This document shows, in pieces, positions 44,105 through 52,353 of a DNA stretch of 63,985 bases (position 1 is the stretch's first letter; every line of letters starts with the position of its first letter). A program made the position numbers and the translations under genes. This DNA comes from Ruegeria conchae (GTDB lineage: Bacteria > Pseudomonadota > Alphaproteobacteria > Rhodobacterales > Rhodobacteraceae), in assembly GCF_000192475.1 (NCBI RefSeq), contig NZ_AEYW01000021.1, positions 1 to 63,985 on the forward strand, given 5' to 3'. The notes under the pieces are model-generated. The model saw nothing but the letters and a program-made list of their open reading frames with translations, was not told the origin of the DNA and did no database searches.

Positions 44105-45615
44105 GCCCCTGCCTTTGCGCTGATGCGAAAGCTCAGCGCCTCGGCGACATGGGGGCGGCGCACGTCCGGCTCTCCATCGAGATCGGCGATGGTGCGGGCG
44201 ACCCGCAGGATACGGTGGAAGGCGCGGGCCGAAAGGCCGAAACGCTCGGCAGCTTTTAGAAGCAACTCCTTGCCTTCGGAATCTGGCGCGGCGATTTCTT
44301 CCAATAGGTTGCCTTGAACATCCGCGTTTTGACGGGTCTCGGGGGTGTCGCGAAACCGGTCAGCTTGAACAGCGCGCGCGGCTTCAACGCGCGCAGCCAC
44401 AGCGGCTGAACTATCGCCCGAAGGTGGCAAATCGAGATCGGTAAAACCTACAGGGGGTACTTCGATACGCAGGTCGAACCGGTCCATTAGTGGCCCTGAG
44501 ATGCGGCCCAGATAATCCTCGCCACAAACCGGTGCGCGCGAGCAGGCACGGGACGGATCAGTCAGGTATCCACATTTGCAGGGGTTGGCAGCGGCCACCA
44601 GCATGAACCTGCATGGGTATTTCACATGGGCGTTGGCGCGGGCGACCATGACTTCGCCGGTCTCAATCGGTTGTCGCAAGGTTTCCAGAACGGTGCGCGG
44701 GAATTCGGGAAACTCGTCCATGAAAAGAACGCCGTTATGCGCCAATGAGATTTCACCGGGTTTTGCACCTTTCCCCCCACCGACGATAGCCGCCATTGAG
44801 GCGGTGTGATGCGGCTCTCGAAACGGTCTGGCACGGCTGATGCCGCCTTCGTCCAACAACCCACAAAGCGATTGGATCATCGAAGTTTCCAGCGCTTCGA
44901 CCGGCGTCAGCGGTGGCAAAATTCCTGGCAAGCGCGCCGCCAGCATGGATTTGCCCGAACCCGGCGTCCCGATCATGATCAGGTGATGCCGCCCCGCGGC
45001 GGCGATTTCCAAGGCCCGTTTAGCGCGTTCCTGCCCTTTTACGTCTCGCAAATCACTCGCGCTGGGCGAAAGACTGACCTCGCCCGGCGTCGCGGCGGGC
45101 AACGCGGATTGGCCGGTGAAGTGCCGCACCACATCTCCTAATGAGCCAGCACCGATCACTTGCGTGGCATCTACCCAAGCGGCTTCCGAGCTAGAGGCGC
45201 TGGGGCAAAGCAAGCTACGATCTTCAGCGGCAGCCGTCATGGCGGCGGGCAACGCTCCGACAACCGGAACAAGCGAGCCGTCCAACGACAATTCGCCCAA
45301 AGCAACAGCGCCCTCGGCGGCGTCCGCAGGAATGATCTCTAGCGCAGTAAGCAACGCAACTGCGATAGGCAGGTCGAAATGGCTACCTTCTTTGGGCAAA
45401 TCGGCGGGCGACAGGTTGATGGTGATCCGTTTCGAGGGCAGTGCGATGGACATCGCGCTCAGTGCGCTGCGCACCCGATCCCGCGCCTCAGAAACTGCCT
45501 TGTCCGGTAAGCCAACGATGGAAAACGCTGGAAGACCCGGTGAAACGGCGCATTGCACTTCGACCGGGCGGGCATCGACCCCTTGAAAAGCGACGGTGTG
45601 GGCGCGGGCGACCAT
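44101..45615 (-). CDS. comM: YifB/ComM family Mg-chelatase-like AAA ATPase
   Basis: A 504-residue protein: N-terminal ChlI/Lon-like domain ([51 protein letters not shown]), central AAA domain with Walker [11 protein letters not shown] near residue 217 and [18 protein letters not shown] as Walker B/sensor region, a zinc-type CKCGY-x8-CSRAPVC segment, and the Mg-chelatase C-terminal helices. ComM homologues act as branch-migration helicases during integration of foreign DNA. Convergent with gshB (4-bp overlap of stops). Confidence 0.93.
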   Translation of the reverse strand: MVARAHTVAFQGVDARPVEVQCAVSPGLPAFSIVGLPDKAVSEARDRVRSALSAMSIALPSKRITINLSPADLPKEGSHFDLPIAVALLTALEIIPADAAEGAVALGELSLDGSLVPVVGALPAAMTAAAEDRSLLCPSASSSEAAWVDATQVIGAGSLGDVVRHFTGQSALPAATPGEVSLSPSASDLRDVKGQERAKRALEIAAAGRHHLIMIGTPGSGKSMLAARLPGILPPLTPVEALETSMIQSLCGLLDEGGISRARPFREPHHTASMAAIVGGGKGAKPGEISLAHNGVLFMDEFPEFPRTVLETLRQPIETGEVMVARANAHVKYPCRFMLVAAANPCKCGYLTDPSRACSRAPVCGEDYLGRISGPLMDRFDLRIEVPPVGFTDLDLPPSGDSSAAVAARVEAARAVQADRFRDTPETRQNADVQGNLLEEIAAPDSEGKELLLKAAERFGLSARAFHRILRVARTIADLDGEPDVRRPHVAEALSFRISAKAGA

Positions 45616-45663
45616 GGCAATCCTGTTTTTTGGTTAACAGGACGTTGCTGCCACGTCTGCGGT

Positions 45664-46548
45664 TTAGGAATCGTTAACGCCGCCGATCATCGCCGTAAAA
45701 TTCGGCCAAGCCCCAGGGTCGGCAACAGTTTTGTCCCGGCAAAACGGGTTGCAAAAGCCCCAAACCTTACCTTCGAGTTCTAAGTAATCCCTCACCGGTT
45801 TTCCGGAGTAGGGACAGGCGGAGTTAATGGATGGGCCGGTACTGACGGTTGCCGCTTTCGAGTTCTCGCCAATCGGCCAGTTATGGGCGGTAAGGTTTTG
45901 TGGATAGGGAAAGGGATCATACTCGACGGTCATGCCCATGGCGCGCCATTGCCGAACGGAAATGTCTGAAAGCAGGTCCATGCAGTAGGTGCGATTGGCC
46001 TCAGACACGGGTAAATCGTAGCCGATAATTCGTGCTGCAACCGGAGTATAGAAGACATCAGCCAACGAGTATGCGCCAAACAGAGGGCCCGACTCGGCGC
46101 TCGAAATACTCCGAGCATGGGCCCAGAGGGTTTCGATCCGCTGCAGATCCGCCAGCGTATCTTTAGAAGGGGTGAAGCCTTCCCAGCGATATTTCAACTG
46201 CATGGGGCATTGCCCCCGCAGTGCTGTGAATCCGGCGACCATTTCAGTACAAAGCCACCGGGCCGTTGCACGAGCTGTCGGCTTTGTTGGCCAAAGTCCG
46301 GCGTCAGGGTGATGTTCGGCCAAAGTCTCTGCCATGGCGAGGCTTTCACCGACCACAGTTCCATCGGGTAGCCGCAATGCTGGTACCAGACGTGCTGGTG
46401 CCAGTGGCTTCATATCCGCTGCCATCGTCCCGGAGTAGAGGCCAATCATGTGGGTGCGGTAGGGCAGGCCGAATTTTTCGAGCATCAGCCATCCGCGCAA
46501 GGACCAGCTTGAAAACAACCGGTCGCCGATAAAGAGGTCATGGGTCAT
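45664..46548 (-). CDS. Glutathione S-transferase with C-terminal cysteine-rich extension
   Basis: A 294-residue protein. Residues 1-80 form a GST thioredoxin domain (LFIGDRLFSSWSLRGWLMLEKFGLPY; Ser in the SSWSLR motif is the likely catalytic residue) and about 90-220 the helical C-domain. Residues 244-294 are an added domain: ACPYSGKP, GFCNPFC (Cys245, Cys266, Cys270) and DPGAWPNF, resembling a small YHS/TRASH-type treble-clef metal site. The frame is open to 46725, but the ATG at 46548 begins the conserved fold. Substrate unknown. Confidence 0.82.
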   Translation of the reverse strand: MTHDLFIGDRLFSSWSLRGWLMLEKFGLPYRTHMIGLYSGTMAADMKPLAPARLVPALRLPDGTVVGESLAMAETLAEHHPDAGLWPTKPTARATARWLCTEMVAGFTALRGQCPMQLKYRWEGFTPSKDTLADLQRIETLWAHARSISSAESGPLFGAYSLADVFYTPVAARIIGYDLPVSEANRTYCMDLLSDISVRQWRAMGMTVEYDPFPYPQNLTAHNWPIGENSKAATVSTGPSINSACPYSGKPVRDYLELEGKVWGFCNPFCRDKTVADPGAWPNFTAMIGGVNDS

Positions 46549-46606
46549 GCGCCAACGATGCAGGGTCGATGCGCGTTCGTAAATCAGTGATTTGTGCGCA
46601 GTCCTA

Positions 46607-47185
46607 TCACGGTCGGTGATTGATCCGCCCCACCGACCAGCCAGCTTCGAGGCGTGTAATCTCGGTAACCGAAAGATTATCGATTCGGTGACTGAACGCC
46701 TCTTGCGCATCCACGTCCAAGGCACGTTGGATTTGAGTCAGGATTACGCCGAAATGAGCGACCACTACCAAATCGCGTCCTGAATTGTCGGCAATCAAGG
46801 TATCAACTACCGCATCGACCCGCGCGCGGACTTCATTCCAGCTTTCCCCATCTGGGGGTCTGACATCTCCGGGATTGTCCCAGTATGCAAAGCAAAGCTC
46901 GGGGTCTTCAGCCTCGATCTCTGCAAATGGGCGCAACTCCCATGTGCCAAAATTGATTTCGCGAAGATCGGCATGGTGCGGCAGACGCTGGCGTGTGCCT
47001 TGAATTGCACTGGCCGTGTCGGCGGCGCGTGACAAATCCGATGAAATCACGACGGCATTGGAGGGAAGGTGCGTTTCGAGACGGCCGATTGCAGCGTGAT
47101 CGCTCAAGTCAGCGGGCAGATCGGACCAGCCTACCATGGTTTTGGCATGTGTCGGGCCGTGCCGTACCAAATGTAGCCGGGTCAC
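46607..47185 (-). CDS. Histidine phosphatase family protein (alpha-ribazole phosphatase-like)
   Basis: A 192-residue member of the branch 1 phosphatases: LHLVRHGPTH at residues 4-13 carries the RHG catalytic His, SSDLSRAADTASAI the second Arg, and GESWNEVRARVDAV and VVAHFGVI the remaining catalytic Glu and His. It begins with GTG at 47185, overlapping the cobU stop (GTGA). Position beside cobU suggests CobC, alpha-ribazole-5'-phosphate phosphatase of B12 nucleotide-loop assembly. A generic phosphoglycerate mutase-like role cannot be excluded. Confidence 0.82.
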   Translation of the reverse strand: MTRLHLVRHGPTHAKTMVGWSDLPADLSDHAAIGRLETHLPSNAVVISSDLSRAADTASAIQGTRQRLPHHADLREINFGTWELRPFAEIEAEDPELCFAYWDNPGDVRPPDGESWNEVRARVDAVVDTLIADNSGRDLVVVAHFGVILTQIQRALDVDAQEAFSHRIDNLSVTEITRLEAGWSVGRINHRP

Positions 47186-47703
47186 AGGGGTGGTCCCTTT
47201 AGAACCAATGGTAGCCCGGCCGTGACCTGCACCACCCGATCCGCCTGTGCAGCAAGTGCTATGTTCAGGCGCCCCTGTGCCTCGCGGAACCGACGGGACA
47301 GCGCATTGTCAGGCACGATGCCGTGGCCGACTTCGTTCGAGACGATAACGATTTGCGCTGCACAGGTTTTCAACGCGTTCAGCAGTTTGGTTTGCGCTTC
47401 GTTAAGATTGCTCTCAGCGAGCAGGTGGTTGGTCAGCCACATGGTTGCACAGTCGATCAGGCAAACCTGATCCCGCGTCAGCTTTGCGAGTTCTGGTGTC
47501 AGATCGAATGGTGCTTCAATCGTCGTCCACCCGCTGCCTCGTTGTGCAATATGTTGCCTGATTTTTAGGCGCATCTCGTCATCAAACACTTGTGATGTTG
47601 CGAGGTAAATGCGATTTTTACCTGTAGAAACAACAGTTTGTTCCGCAAAAAGGGATTTTCCGGATGCCGCGCCGCCCAAGATAAAGGTTAAATCGGCATG
47701 CAC
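47182..47703 (-). CDS. cobU: Adenosylcobinamide kinase / adenosylcobinamide-phosphate guanylyltransferase
   Basis: A 173-residue bifunctional P-loop enzyme: TFILGGAASGKSLFAE near residue 6 (Walker A), IYLATSQVFDDEMRLKIRQHIAQRGSGW (His of the guanylylated segment) and VCLIDCATMWLTNHLL (Walker B). It phosphorylates adenosylcobinamide and transfers GMP to it. The open frame extends to 47850, but I choose the GTG at 47703, preceded by AAAGGT, because it gives the normal start and length. No cobalamin riboswitch is visible upstream. Overlaps the phosphatase gene by 4 bp. Named cobP in some species. Confidence 0.92.
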   Translation of the reverse strand: MHADLTFILGGAASGKSLFAEQTVVSTGKNRIYLATSQVFDDEMRLKIRQHIAQRGSGWTTIEAPFDLTPELAKLTRDQVCLIDCATMWLTNHLLAESNLNEAQTKLLNALKTCAAQIVIVSNEVGHGIVPDNALSRRFREAQGRLNIALAAQADRVVQVTAGLPLVLKGPPL

Positions 47704-47720
47704 TTTTATTACCTTTCTGG

Positions 47721-47750
47721 TGATCCAACCGGTTTTGCCCTGCGTATCGA
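47721..47750 (+). promoter_or_regulatory. Sigma-E-type promoter TGATCC-N18-TA upstream of rpoH
   Basis: TGATCC (47721-47726), an 18-bp spacer and TATCGA (47745-47750) match the -35 element and spacing of Rhodobacter sigma-E (RpoE/ChrR) promoters; the -10 keeps only the TA of the consensus. It would start transcription about 48 nt before the rpoH ATG. In R. sphaeroides, rpoHII is transcribed by sigma-E. Confidence 0.5.
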
Positions 47751-47804
47751 CCCTGAGTCGGCAAAGCAAGCCCGGCCAATCGCCTGTGAAAAAGGGAGAT
47801 TTGC

Positions 47805-48683
47805 ATGGCACTTGATAACGCACATGATTTTTCGATGTCCCGGCAGGCAATGAAGGCCGAATTGCTGGACGCAGAGACAGAGTTGAAGCTGGCCTATGCC
47901 TGGCGCGATGAACGCGATGAGAAAGCTCTGCACCGCCTGATCACGGCCTATATGCGGTTGGCAATTTCTATGGCAGCCAAATTCAAACGCTACGGCGCGC
48001 CGATGAATGATCTGATTCAAGAGGCGGGACTGGGTTTGATGAAAGCCGCCGACAAGTTTGATCCGGACCGGGGCGTTCGCTTTTCAACCTATGCGGTGTG
48101 GTGGATTAAGGCGAGCATTCAGGACTATGTGATGCGTAACTGGTCAATGGTGCGCACCGGTTCGACTTCTTCCCAGAAATCTCTCTTCTTCAATATGCGA
48201 AGGGTTCAGGCGCGTCTTGAACGTGAAGCGGCGACCGAAGGCATGGATTTGGATCGCCACCAGTTGCACCAGATGATCGCGGCTGAAATCGGTGTACCGT
48301 TGCGTGACGTCGAGATGATGGAAGGGCGGCTCGCCGGGTCCGATTTCTCACTGAATGCGATTCAGTCGGCGGATGAAGATGGGCGCGAGTGGATAGATGC
48401 GTTGGAAGATGACAGTGAACAAGCCGCCGAAGCGGTCGAGAACAATCATGATAGGCAGCAATTGCGCGAATGGTTGGTTACGGCCATGCAGGCTTTGAAC
48501 GAGCGTGAGAGATTCATCGTCCGCGAACGAAAGTTGCGCGAACCCGCTCGGACTTTGGAAAGCCTCGGTCAGGAGCTTGGTCTGTCGAAAGAACGTGTGC
48601 GTCAGCTCGAGGCAGCAGCCTTCATAAAAATGCGCAAGAACCTTGAAGCTCAATCGCGCGAGGTGCAACACTTCTTCGCATGA
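47805..48683 (+). CDS. rpoH: RNA polymerase sigma-32-family factor, RpoHII type
   Basis: A 292-residue sigma-70-family factor: region 2 (LITAYMRLAISMAAKFKRYGAPMNDLIQEAGLGLMKAADKFDPDRGVRFSTYAVWWIKASIQDYVMRNW), the RpoH box QKSLFFNMRR near residue 125, and region 4 (LNERERFIVRERKLREPARTLESLGQELGLSKERVRQLEAAAFIKMR). The sequence is closer to the second alphaproteobacterial RpoH, which responds to singlet oxygen and stress, than to heat-shock RpoHI, as far as I can judge. chaN overlaps its stop by 4 bp. Divergent from cobU. Confidence 0.92.
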   Translation: MALDNAHDFSMSRQAMKAELLDAETELKLAYAWRDERDEKALHRLITAYMRLAISMAAKFKRYGAPMNDLIQEAGLGLMKAADKFDPDRGVRFSTYAVWWIKASIQDYVMRNWSMVRTGSTSSQKSLFFNMRRVQARLEREAATEGMDLDRHQLHQMIAAEIGVPLRDVEMMEGRLAGSDFSLNAIQSADEDGREWIDALEDDSEQAAEAVENNHDRQQLREWLVTAMQALNERERFIVRERKLREPARTLESLGQELGLSKERVRQLEAAAFIKMRKNLEAQSREVQHFFA

Positions 48684-49501
48684 AAGCACTTGCGATTCTT
48701 ACAGCTTTTGTGTTGCTCGCCGCACTATCTCAGCCGGGCAGCGCCGATGAACTTATACCTCAGGATGTCTTGGACGATATGCAATCGGCAGACGTCGTTA
48801 TTCTGGGTGAAATACATGACAACCCGCGACATCATCTCGTGCAGGCCGAAGCGGTTGCAGCAATTGCGCCATCTGCGGTTGTTTGGGAAATGGTGACCGA
48901 AGAAGGCGCACAGCGACTGGCGCAGAAAGCGGCGAGTAATCCTGAAGAGCTGTCCAGAATTCTGCGCTGGGCCGAGTCTGGTTGGCCCCCACTCAGCATG
49001 TATTACCCGGTTTTTCGCGCGGCCAATGTGCCCGTTTACGGCGCGATGGTGCCTCGAGCTGCCGCGCGTGCAGCTATGGAGCGCGGAGCAGCGACCACTT
49101 TAGGGGCGGACGCGGCCAGATATGGGCTGACAGTACCCTTGCCTGACGATGATCAGGCCGCGCGTGAGGCAGATCAACTTGCGGCCCATTGCGATGCTTT
49201 GCCTGCCGAGGCCTTGCGGCAGATGGTTGCAATTCAGCGTTTGCGGGACGCGGTGCTAACGCGTGCCATATTGCGGGCCGCGGATGAAACGGGCGGGCCG
49301 ATTGCAGTGATCACGGGCAACGGCCATGCACGCAAAGATCGCGGAATACCAACTTTTTTGACGCGCTTGCGGCCCGGACTCAAAGTCTTTGTGCTCGGGC
49401 AATCTGAGGATGGGCTGATTGACGGAGACTTCGACGCCGTGATTGATAGCCCTACTGCAGAACGTGAAGATCCCTGCGAGGCCTTCGAGGCACAGAATTA
49501 A
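48680..49501 (+). CDS. ChaN-family (PF04187) exported protein
   Basis: A 273-residue protein with a signal peptide (LAILTAFVLLAALSQPGSADE, no lipobox Cys) and a ChaN-type domain: DVVILGEIHDNPRHHLVQAEAVAAI near residue 34 (GE-HDN-H is the haem/metal-binding motif) and ITGNGHARKDRGIPTFLTRLRPGLKVFVLGQ near residue 207. ChaN family members bind haem at the cell envelope. It overlaps rpoH by 4 bp (ATGA), so it is expressed with the sigma factor, and might help under oxidative stress. Confidence 0.85.
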   Translation: MKALAILTAFVLLAALSQPGSADELIPQDVLDDMQSADVVILGEIHDNPRHHLVQAEAVAAIAPSAVVWEMVTEEGAQRLAQKAASNPEELSRILRWAESGWPPLSMYYPVFRAANVPVYGAMVPRAAARAAMERGAATTLGADAARYGLTVPLPDDDQAAREADQLAAHCDALPAEALRQMVAIQRLRDAVLTRAILRAADETGGPIAVITGNGHARKDRGIPTFLTRLRPGLKVFVLGQSEDGLIDGDFDAVIDSPTAEREDPCEAFEAQN

Positions 49502-49564
49502 CCGCTGGAACTGACCGGCGGCGTTGCCTAATGTCAGGGCCGACCGGGACGGGAAGGGCAAAAC

Positions 49565-50761
49565 ATGCTGTCATCCAAACGCATTCTGCTGATTATTGGT
49601 GGTGGGATCGCCGCCTATAAATCGCTGGATCTGATCCGGCGGCTGCGTGAACGCGGTGCCGCAGTGACGCCTGTATTAACGCGCGCCGCGGAGGAGTTCG
49701 TGACTCCCCTTTCCGTATCCGCATTGGCCGGTGAGAAGGTTTACAGGGACCTTTTTGATCTGACCGACGAAGCCGAGATGGGTCATATCCAACTGTCGCG
49801 TTCGGCAGATCTGGTCGTGGTTGCGCCCGCGACCGCTGATCTGATGGGCAAGATGGCAGGTGGCTTGGCGAATGATTTGGCCTCAACGCTGTTGATGGCA
49901 ACCGATACACCCGTTCTGTGTGCACCCGCGATGAATGTTCGCATGTGGGAGCATCCAGCGACCCAACGCAACTTCTCGCAACTTGAAGCCGATGGAGTGC
50001 GATTTGTCGGCCCGAACGAGGGTGACATGGCCTGCGGAGAATATGGCCCGGGCCGCATGTCGGAACCGCTGGAGATTGTTGCTTCGATTGAAGCGCAATT
50101 TTCGGCCGGCCCATTGACTGGTAAGCGTATTTTGGTGACTTCGGGCCCGACATATGAACCGATTGATCCTGTGCGTTACATCGCAAACCGCTCGTCAGGT
50201 GCACAGGGCACGGCTGTGGCGCGTGCACTGGCAGCGCTGGGGGCTGAGGTTATTTTTGTTACAGGTCCGGCTGACGTTTCGCCCCCTGAAAGGGTGAATG
50301 TTGTACAGGTTGAGACGGCGCAGCAGATGTCAGATGCGGTGGACGCTGCGCTTCCTGTTGATGCTGGTGTATTCGCAGCCGCTGTGGCCGATTGGCGGGT
50401 ATCCAGCGCCTCGGACAAGAAGCTAAAGAAAAGTCGCGATGGCCTGCCTGCACTTGAGTTCGCCGAGAACCCTGACATCCTGAAGCGCATTGCTCATATG
50501 GAAGATGGCCGACCCCTGTTGGTGGTGGGTTTTGCGGCTGAGACGGACAATGTGATCGAACATGCCACTGCAAAACGCGCCCGTAAGGGCTGTGACTGGA
50601 TTGTTGCGAACGATGTCAGTCCCGCGACGGGCATCATGGGCGGGTCCGAAAATGCCGTGATCGTGATTTCGGAAGAGGGTGCCGAAGAATGGCCGCGCAT
50701 GGGTAAAGACGAAGTGGCAAAGCGGTTGGCGGTTAAGATCGCTGGTGCGCTGACCAAATAG
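49565..50761 (+). CDS. coaBC: Bifunctional phosphopantothenoylcysteine decarboxylase / phosphopantothenate-cysteine ligase
   Basis: A 398-residue fusion enzyme of coenzyme A synthesis. The N-terminal CoaC flavoprotein half has ILLIIGGGIAAYKSLDLIRRL, the HIQLSR active His, and CAPAMNVRMWEHPATQRN; the C-terminal CoaB half has VTSGPTYEPIDPVRYIANRSSGAQG near residue 195 and AAVADWRVSSASDKKLKKS near residue 275. It is followed after 26 nt by dut, a widespread coaBC-dut pairing. 63 nt separate it from chaN. Confidence 0.96.
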   Translation: MLSSKRILLIIGGGIAAYKSLDLIRRLRERGAAVTPVLTRAAEEFVTPLSVSALAGEKVYRDLFDLTDEAEMGHIQLSRSADLVVVAPATADLMGKMAGGLANDLASTLLMATDTPVLCAPAMNVRMWEHPATQRNFSQLEADGVRFVGPNEGDMACGEYGPGRMSEPLEIVASIEAQFSAGPLTGKRILVTSGPTYEPIDPVRYIANRSSGAQGTAVARALAALGAEVIFVTGPADVSPPERVNVVQVETAQQMSDAVDAALPVDAGVFAAAVADWRVSSASDKKLKKSRDGLPALEFAENPDILKRIAHMEDGRPLLVVGFAAETDNVIEHATAKRARKGCDWIVANDVSPATGIMGGSENAVIVISEEGAEEWPRMGKDEVAKRLAVKIAGALTK

Positions 50762-50787
50762 TAGTCGTTGAAATCTGAGGTGCAGTG

Positions 50788-51243
50788 ATGGTGGCAATTC
50801 GTGTGATCCGAGAGGAAGGGGCTGATCATTCGGTGCCGTTACCCTCTTATGAAACATCTGGTGCGGCTGGTGCGGATGTACGGGCCAACTTGCCAAATGG
50901 TACGCCAATAATATTAGCTCCAGGTGAGCGCACCCTTGTGCCAACGGGCCTTAGGATCGAGATCCCGCTTGGTTTCGAAGTTCAGGTGAGGCCCCGCTCG
51001 GGCCTTGCGCTTAAACACGGGATCACCTTGCCGAATACCCCGGGTACGATCGACAGCGATTATCGCGGCCCGTTGGGGGTGATTGTGCTGAATGCGGGGC
51101 AGGAGCCTTTCGAAATCACCCATGGAGAGCGCATCGCGCAACTGATTGTTGCACCTGTGGTTCAGGCCATATTCCAGGACGCAGAGGTTCTGAGTGAGAC
51201 CGACCGTGGCGCAGGCGGTTTCGGCTCGACCGGGCGGGGCTGA
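50788..51243 (+). CDS. dut: Deoxyuridine 5'-triphosphate nucleotidohydrolase
   Basis: A 151-residue trimeric dUTPase: [10 protein letters not shown] (motif 1), [12 protein letters not shown] (motif 2), [20 protein letters not shown] (motif 3), [12 protein letters not shown] (motif 4) and GAGGFGSTG (motif 5). It hydrolyses dUTP to dUMP, keeping uracil out of DNA and feeding dTMP synthesis. I use the ATG at 50788 (GAGG upstream) rather than the GTG three bases earlier. Its TGA overlaps the next gene's ATG by one base. Confidence 0.97.
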   Translation: MVAIRVIREEGADHSVPLPSYETSGAAGADVRANLPNGTPIILAPGERTLVPTGLRIEIPLGFEVQVRPRSGLALKHGITLPNTPGTIDSDYRGPLGVIVLNAGQEPFEITHGERIAQLIVAPVVQAIFQDAEVLSETDRGAGGFGSTGRG

Positions 51244-52301
51244 TGCTTCTGGTTCTGATCCTGGCTGCCGCGCTATGGGGCGTTGGATATATCGCCGGTG
51301 TGTCGCGCGCCGCGCGTCTGGTTTCTGTTGGCGCTCTGCTAACGGGGGTGATCATTGCTCAACTTGTGCTGCCGGAGGGAAATCCGTTGCGTGAGGCAAC
51401 TGGCGGGTCTGCAGCGATGTGGCTGATCCTCTCTGGCGTGGTTCTGCTAGCTCTGCTTTATGGGCGGGGCATCAAGGCGTTACGTAGTCGCGCTGCGTCC
51501 AGCCCAACCACGGAACCTGCCATGTCATCCGATCAGTTCAGCGAAACCGAACTTGAACGCTATGCCCGCCATATCGTTTTGCGTGAACTTGGTGGCCCGG
51601 GGCAAAAGCGGATGAAACAGGCGCGCGTGTTGGTGATCGGGGCCGGGGGCCTCGGCGCACCCGCTTTGCAATATCTCGCTGCCGTCGGAGTTGGCACCAT
51701 TGGCGTGATCGATGATGACGCGGTCGAGAATGCGAACTTGCAGCGGCAGGTGATCCACCGTGATGCGGATATCGGGATGCCCAAGGTGTTTTCAGCCCAG
51801 CAAGCCATGGTGGCGCAGAACCCCAATGTCGTGGTTCTGCCCTATCATCGCCGCCTGACTGAAGAGATTGCTGCCGAACTGTTCGCTGATTTCGATCTGA
51901 TCCTTGACGGCACCGACAATTTCGACACCCGCTATCTGACCAACCGGACGGCTGTGGCGCTGGGCAAGCCGTTGATCTCGGGAGCGTTGTCGCAATGGGA
52001 AGGGCAATTGAGCGTGTTCGACCCAGCCACTTCCGGTCCGTGCTATCAGTGTATATTTCCCGAAGCCCCGGCCCCTGGTCTGGCACCCTCTTGTGCCGAG
52101 GCAGGCGTAATCGGGCCGTTGCCAGGCGTCGTCGGCTCGATGATGGCGGTTGAGGCGATCAAGGTGATCACCGGTGCCGGGCAGGCGTTGCGGGGTGAGA
52201 TGTTAATCTACGACGCGCTTTACGGCGAAAGCCGCAAGATCACATTGGCGCACCGCGAAGATTGTCCGATTTGCGGGTCAGGAGCTCAAAGTTCAGACTA
52301 G
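51243..52301 (+). CDS. MoeB/ThiF/HesA-family E1-like enzyme with N-terminal membrane segments
   Basis: A 352-residue protein. Residues 1-78 form three hydrophobic segments (about 1-20, 26-43, 58-75); residues from 94 are a standard MoeB domain: FSETELERYARHIVLRELGGPGQKRM, VLVIGAGGLGAPALQYLAAVGVG (adenylate-binding fold), DGTDNFDTRYLTNRTAV, CYQCIFPEAPAPG and CPICG (four Cys for zinc). It adenylates the C-terminus of a ubiquitin-like sulfur carrier (MoaD/ThiS type). ATG 51243 overlaps the dut stop (TGATG). An internal ATG at 51522 could give a soluble form. Confidence 0.87.
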   Translation: MLLVLILAAALWGVGYIAGVSRAARLVSVGALLTGVIIAQLVLPEGNPLREATGGSAAMWLILSGVVLLALLYGRGIKALRSRAASSPTTEPAMSSDQFSETELERYARHIVLRELGGPGQKRMKQARVLVIGAGGLGAPALQYLAAVGVGTIGVIDDDAVENANLQRQVIHRDADIGMPKVFSAQQAMVAQNPNVVVLPYHRRLTEEIAAELFADFDLILDGTDNFDTRYLTNRTAVALGKPLISGALSQWEGQLSVFDPATSGPCYQCIFPEAPAPGLAPSCAEAGVIGPLPGVVGSMMAVEAIKVITGAGQALRGEMLIYDALYGESRKITLAHREDCPICGSGAQSSD

Positions 52302-52353
52302 CTCTGGATCATTGCGTCGGGCGGTCTTAGCTATGAGGTCAAAGGAGACCTCA

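Noticed and set aside
47704..47804. Cobalamin riboswitch upstream of cobU
   Set aside because: The gap is too short and no GCCACTG-type B12 box is present. None was seen upstream of ecm either.
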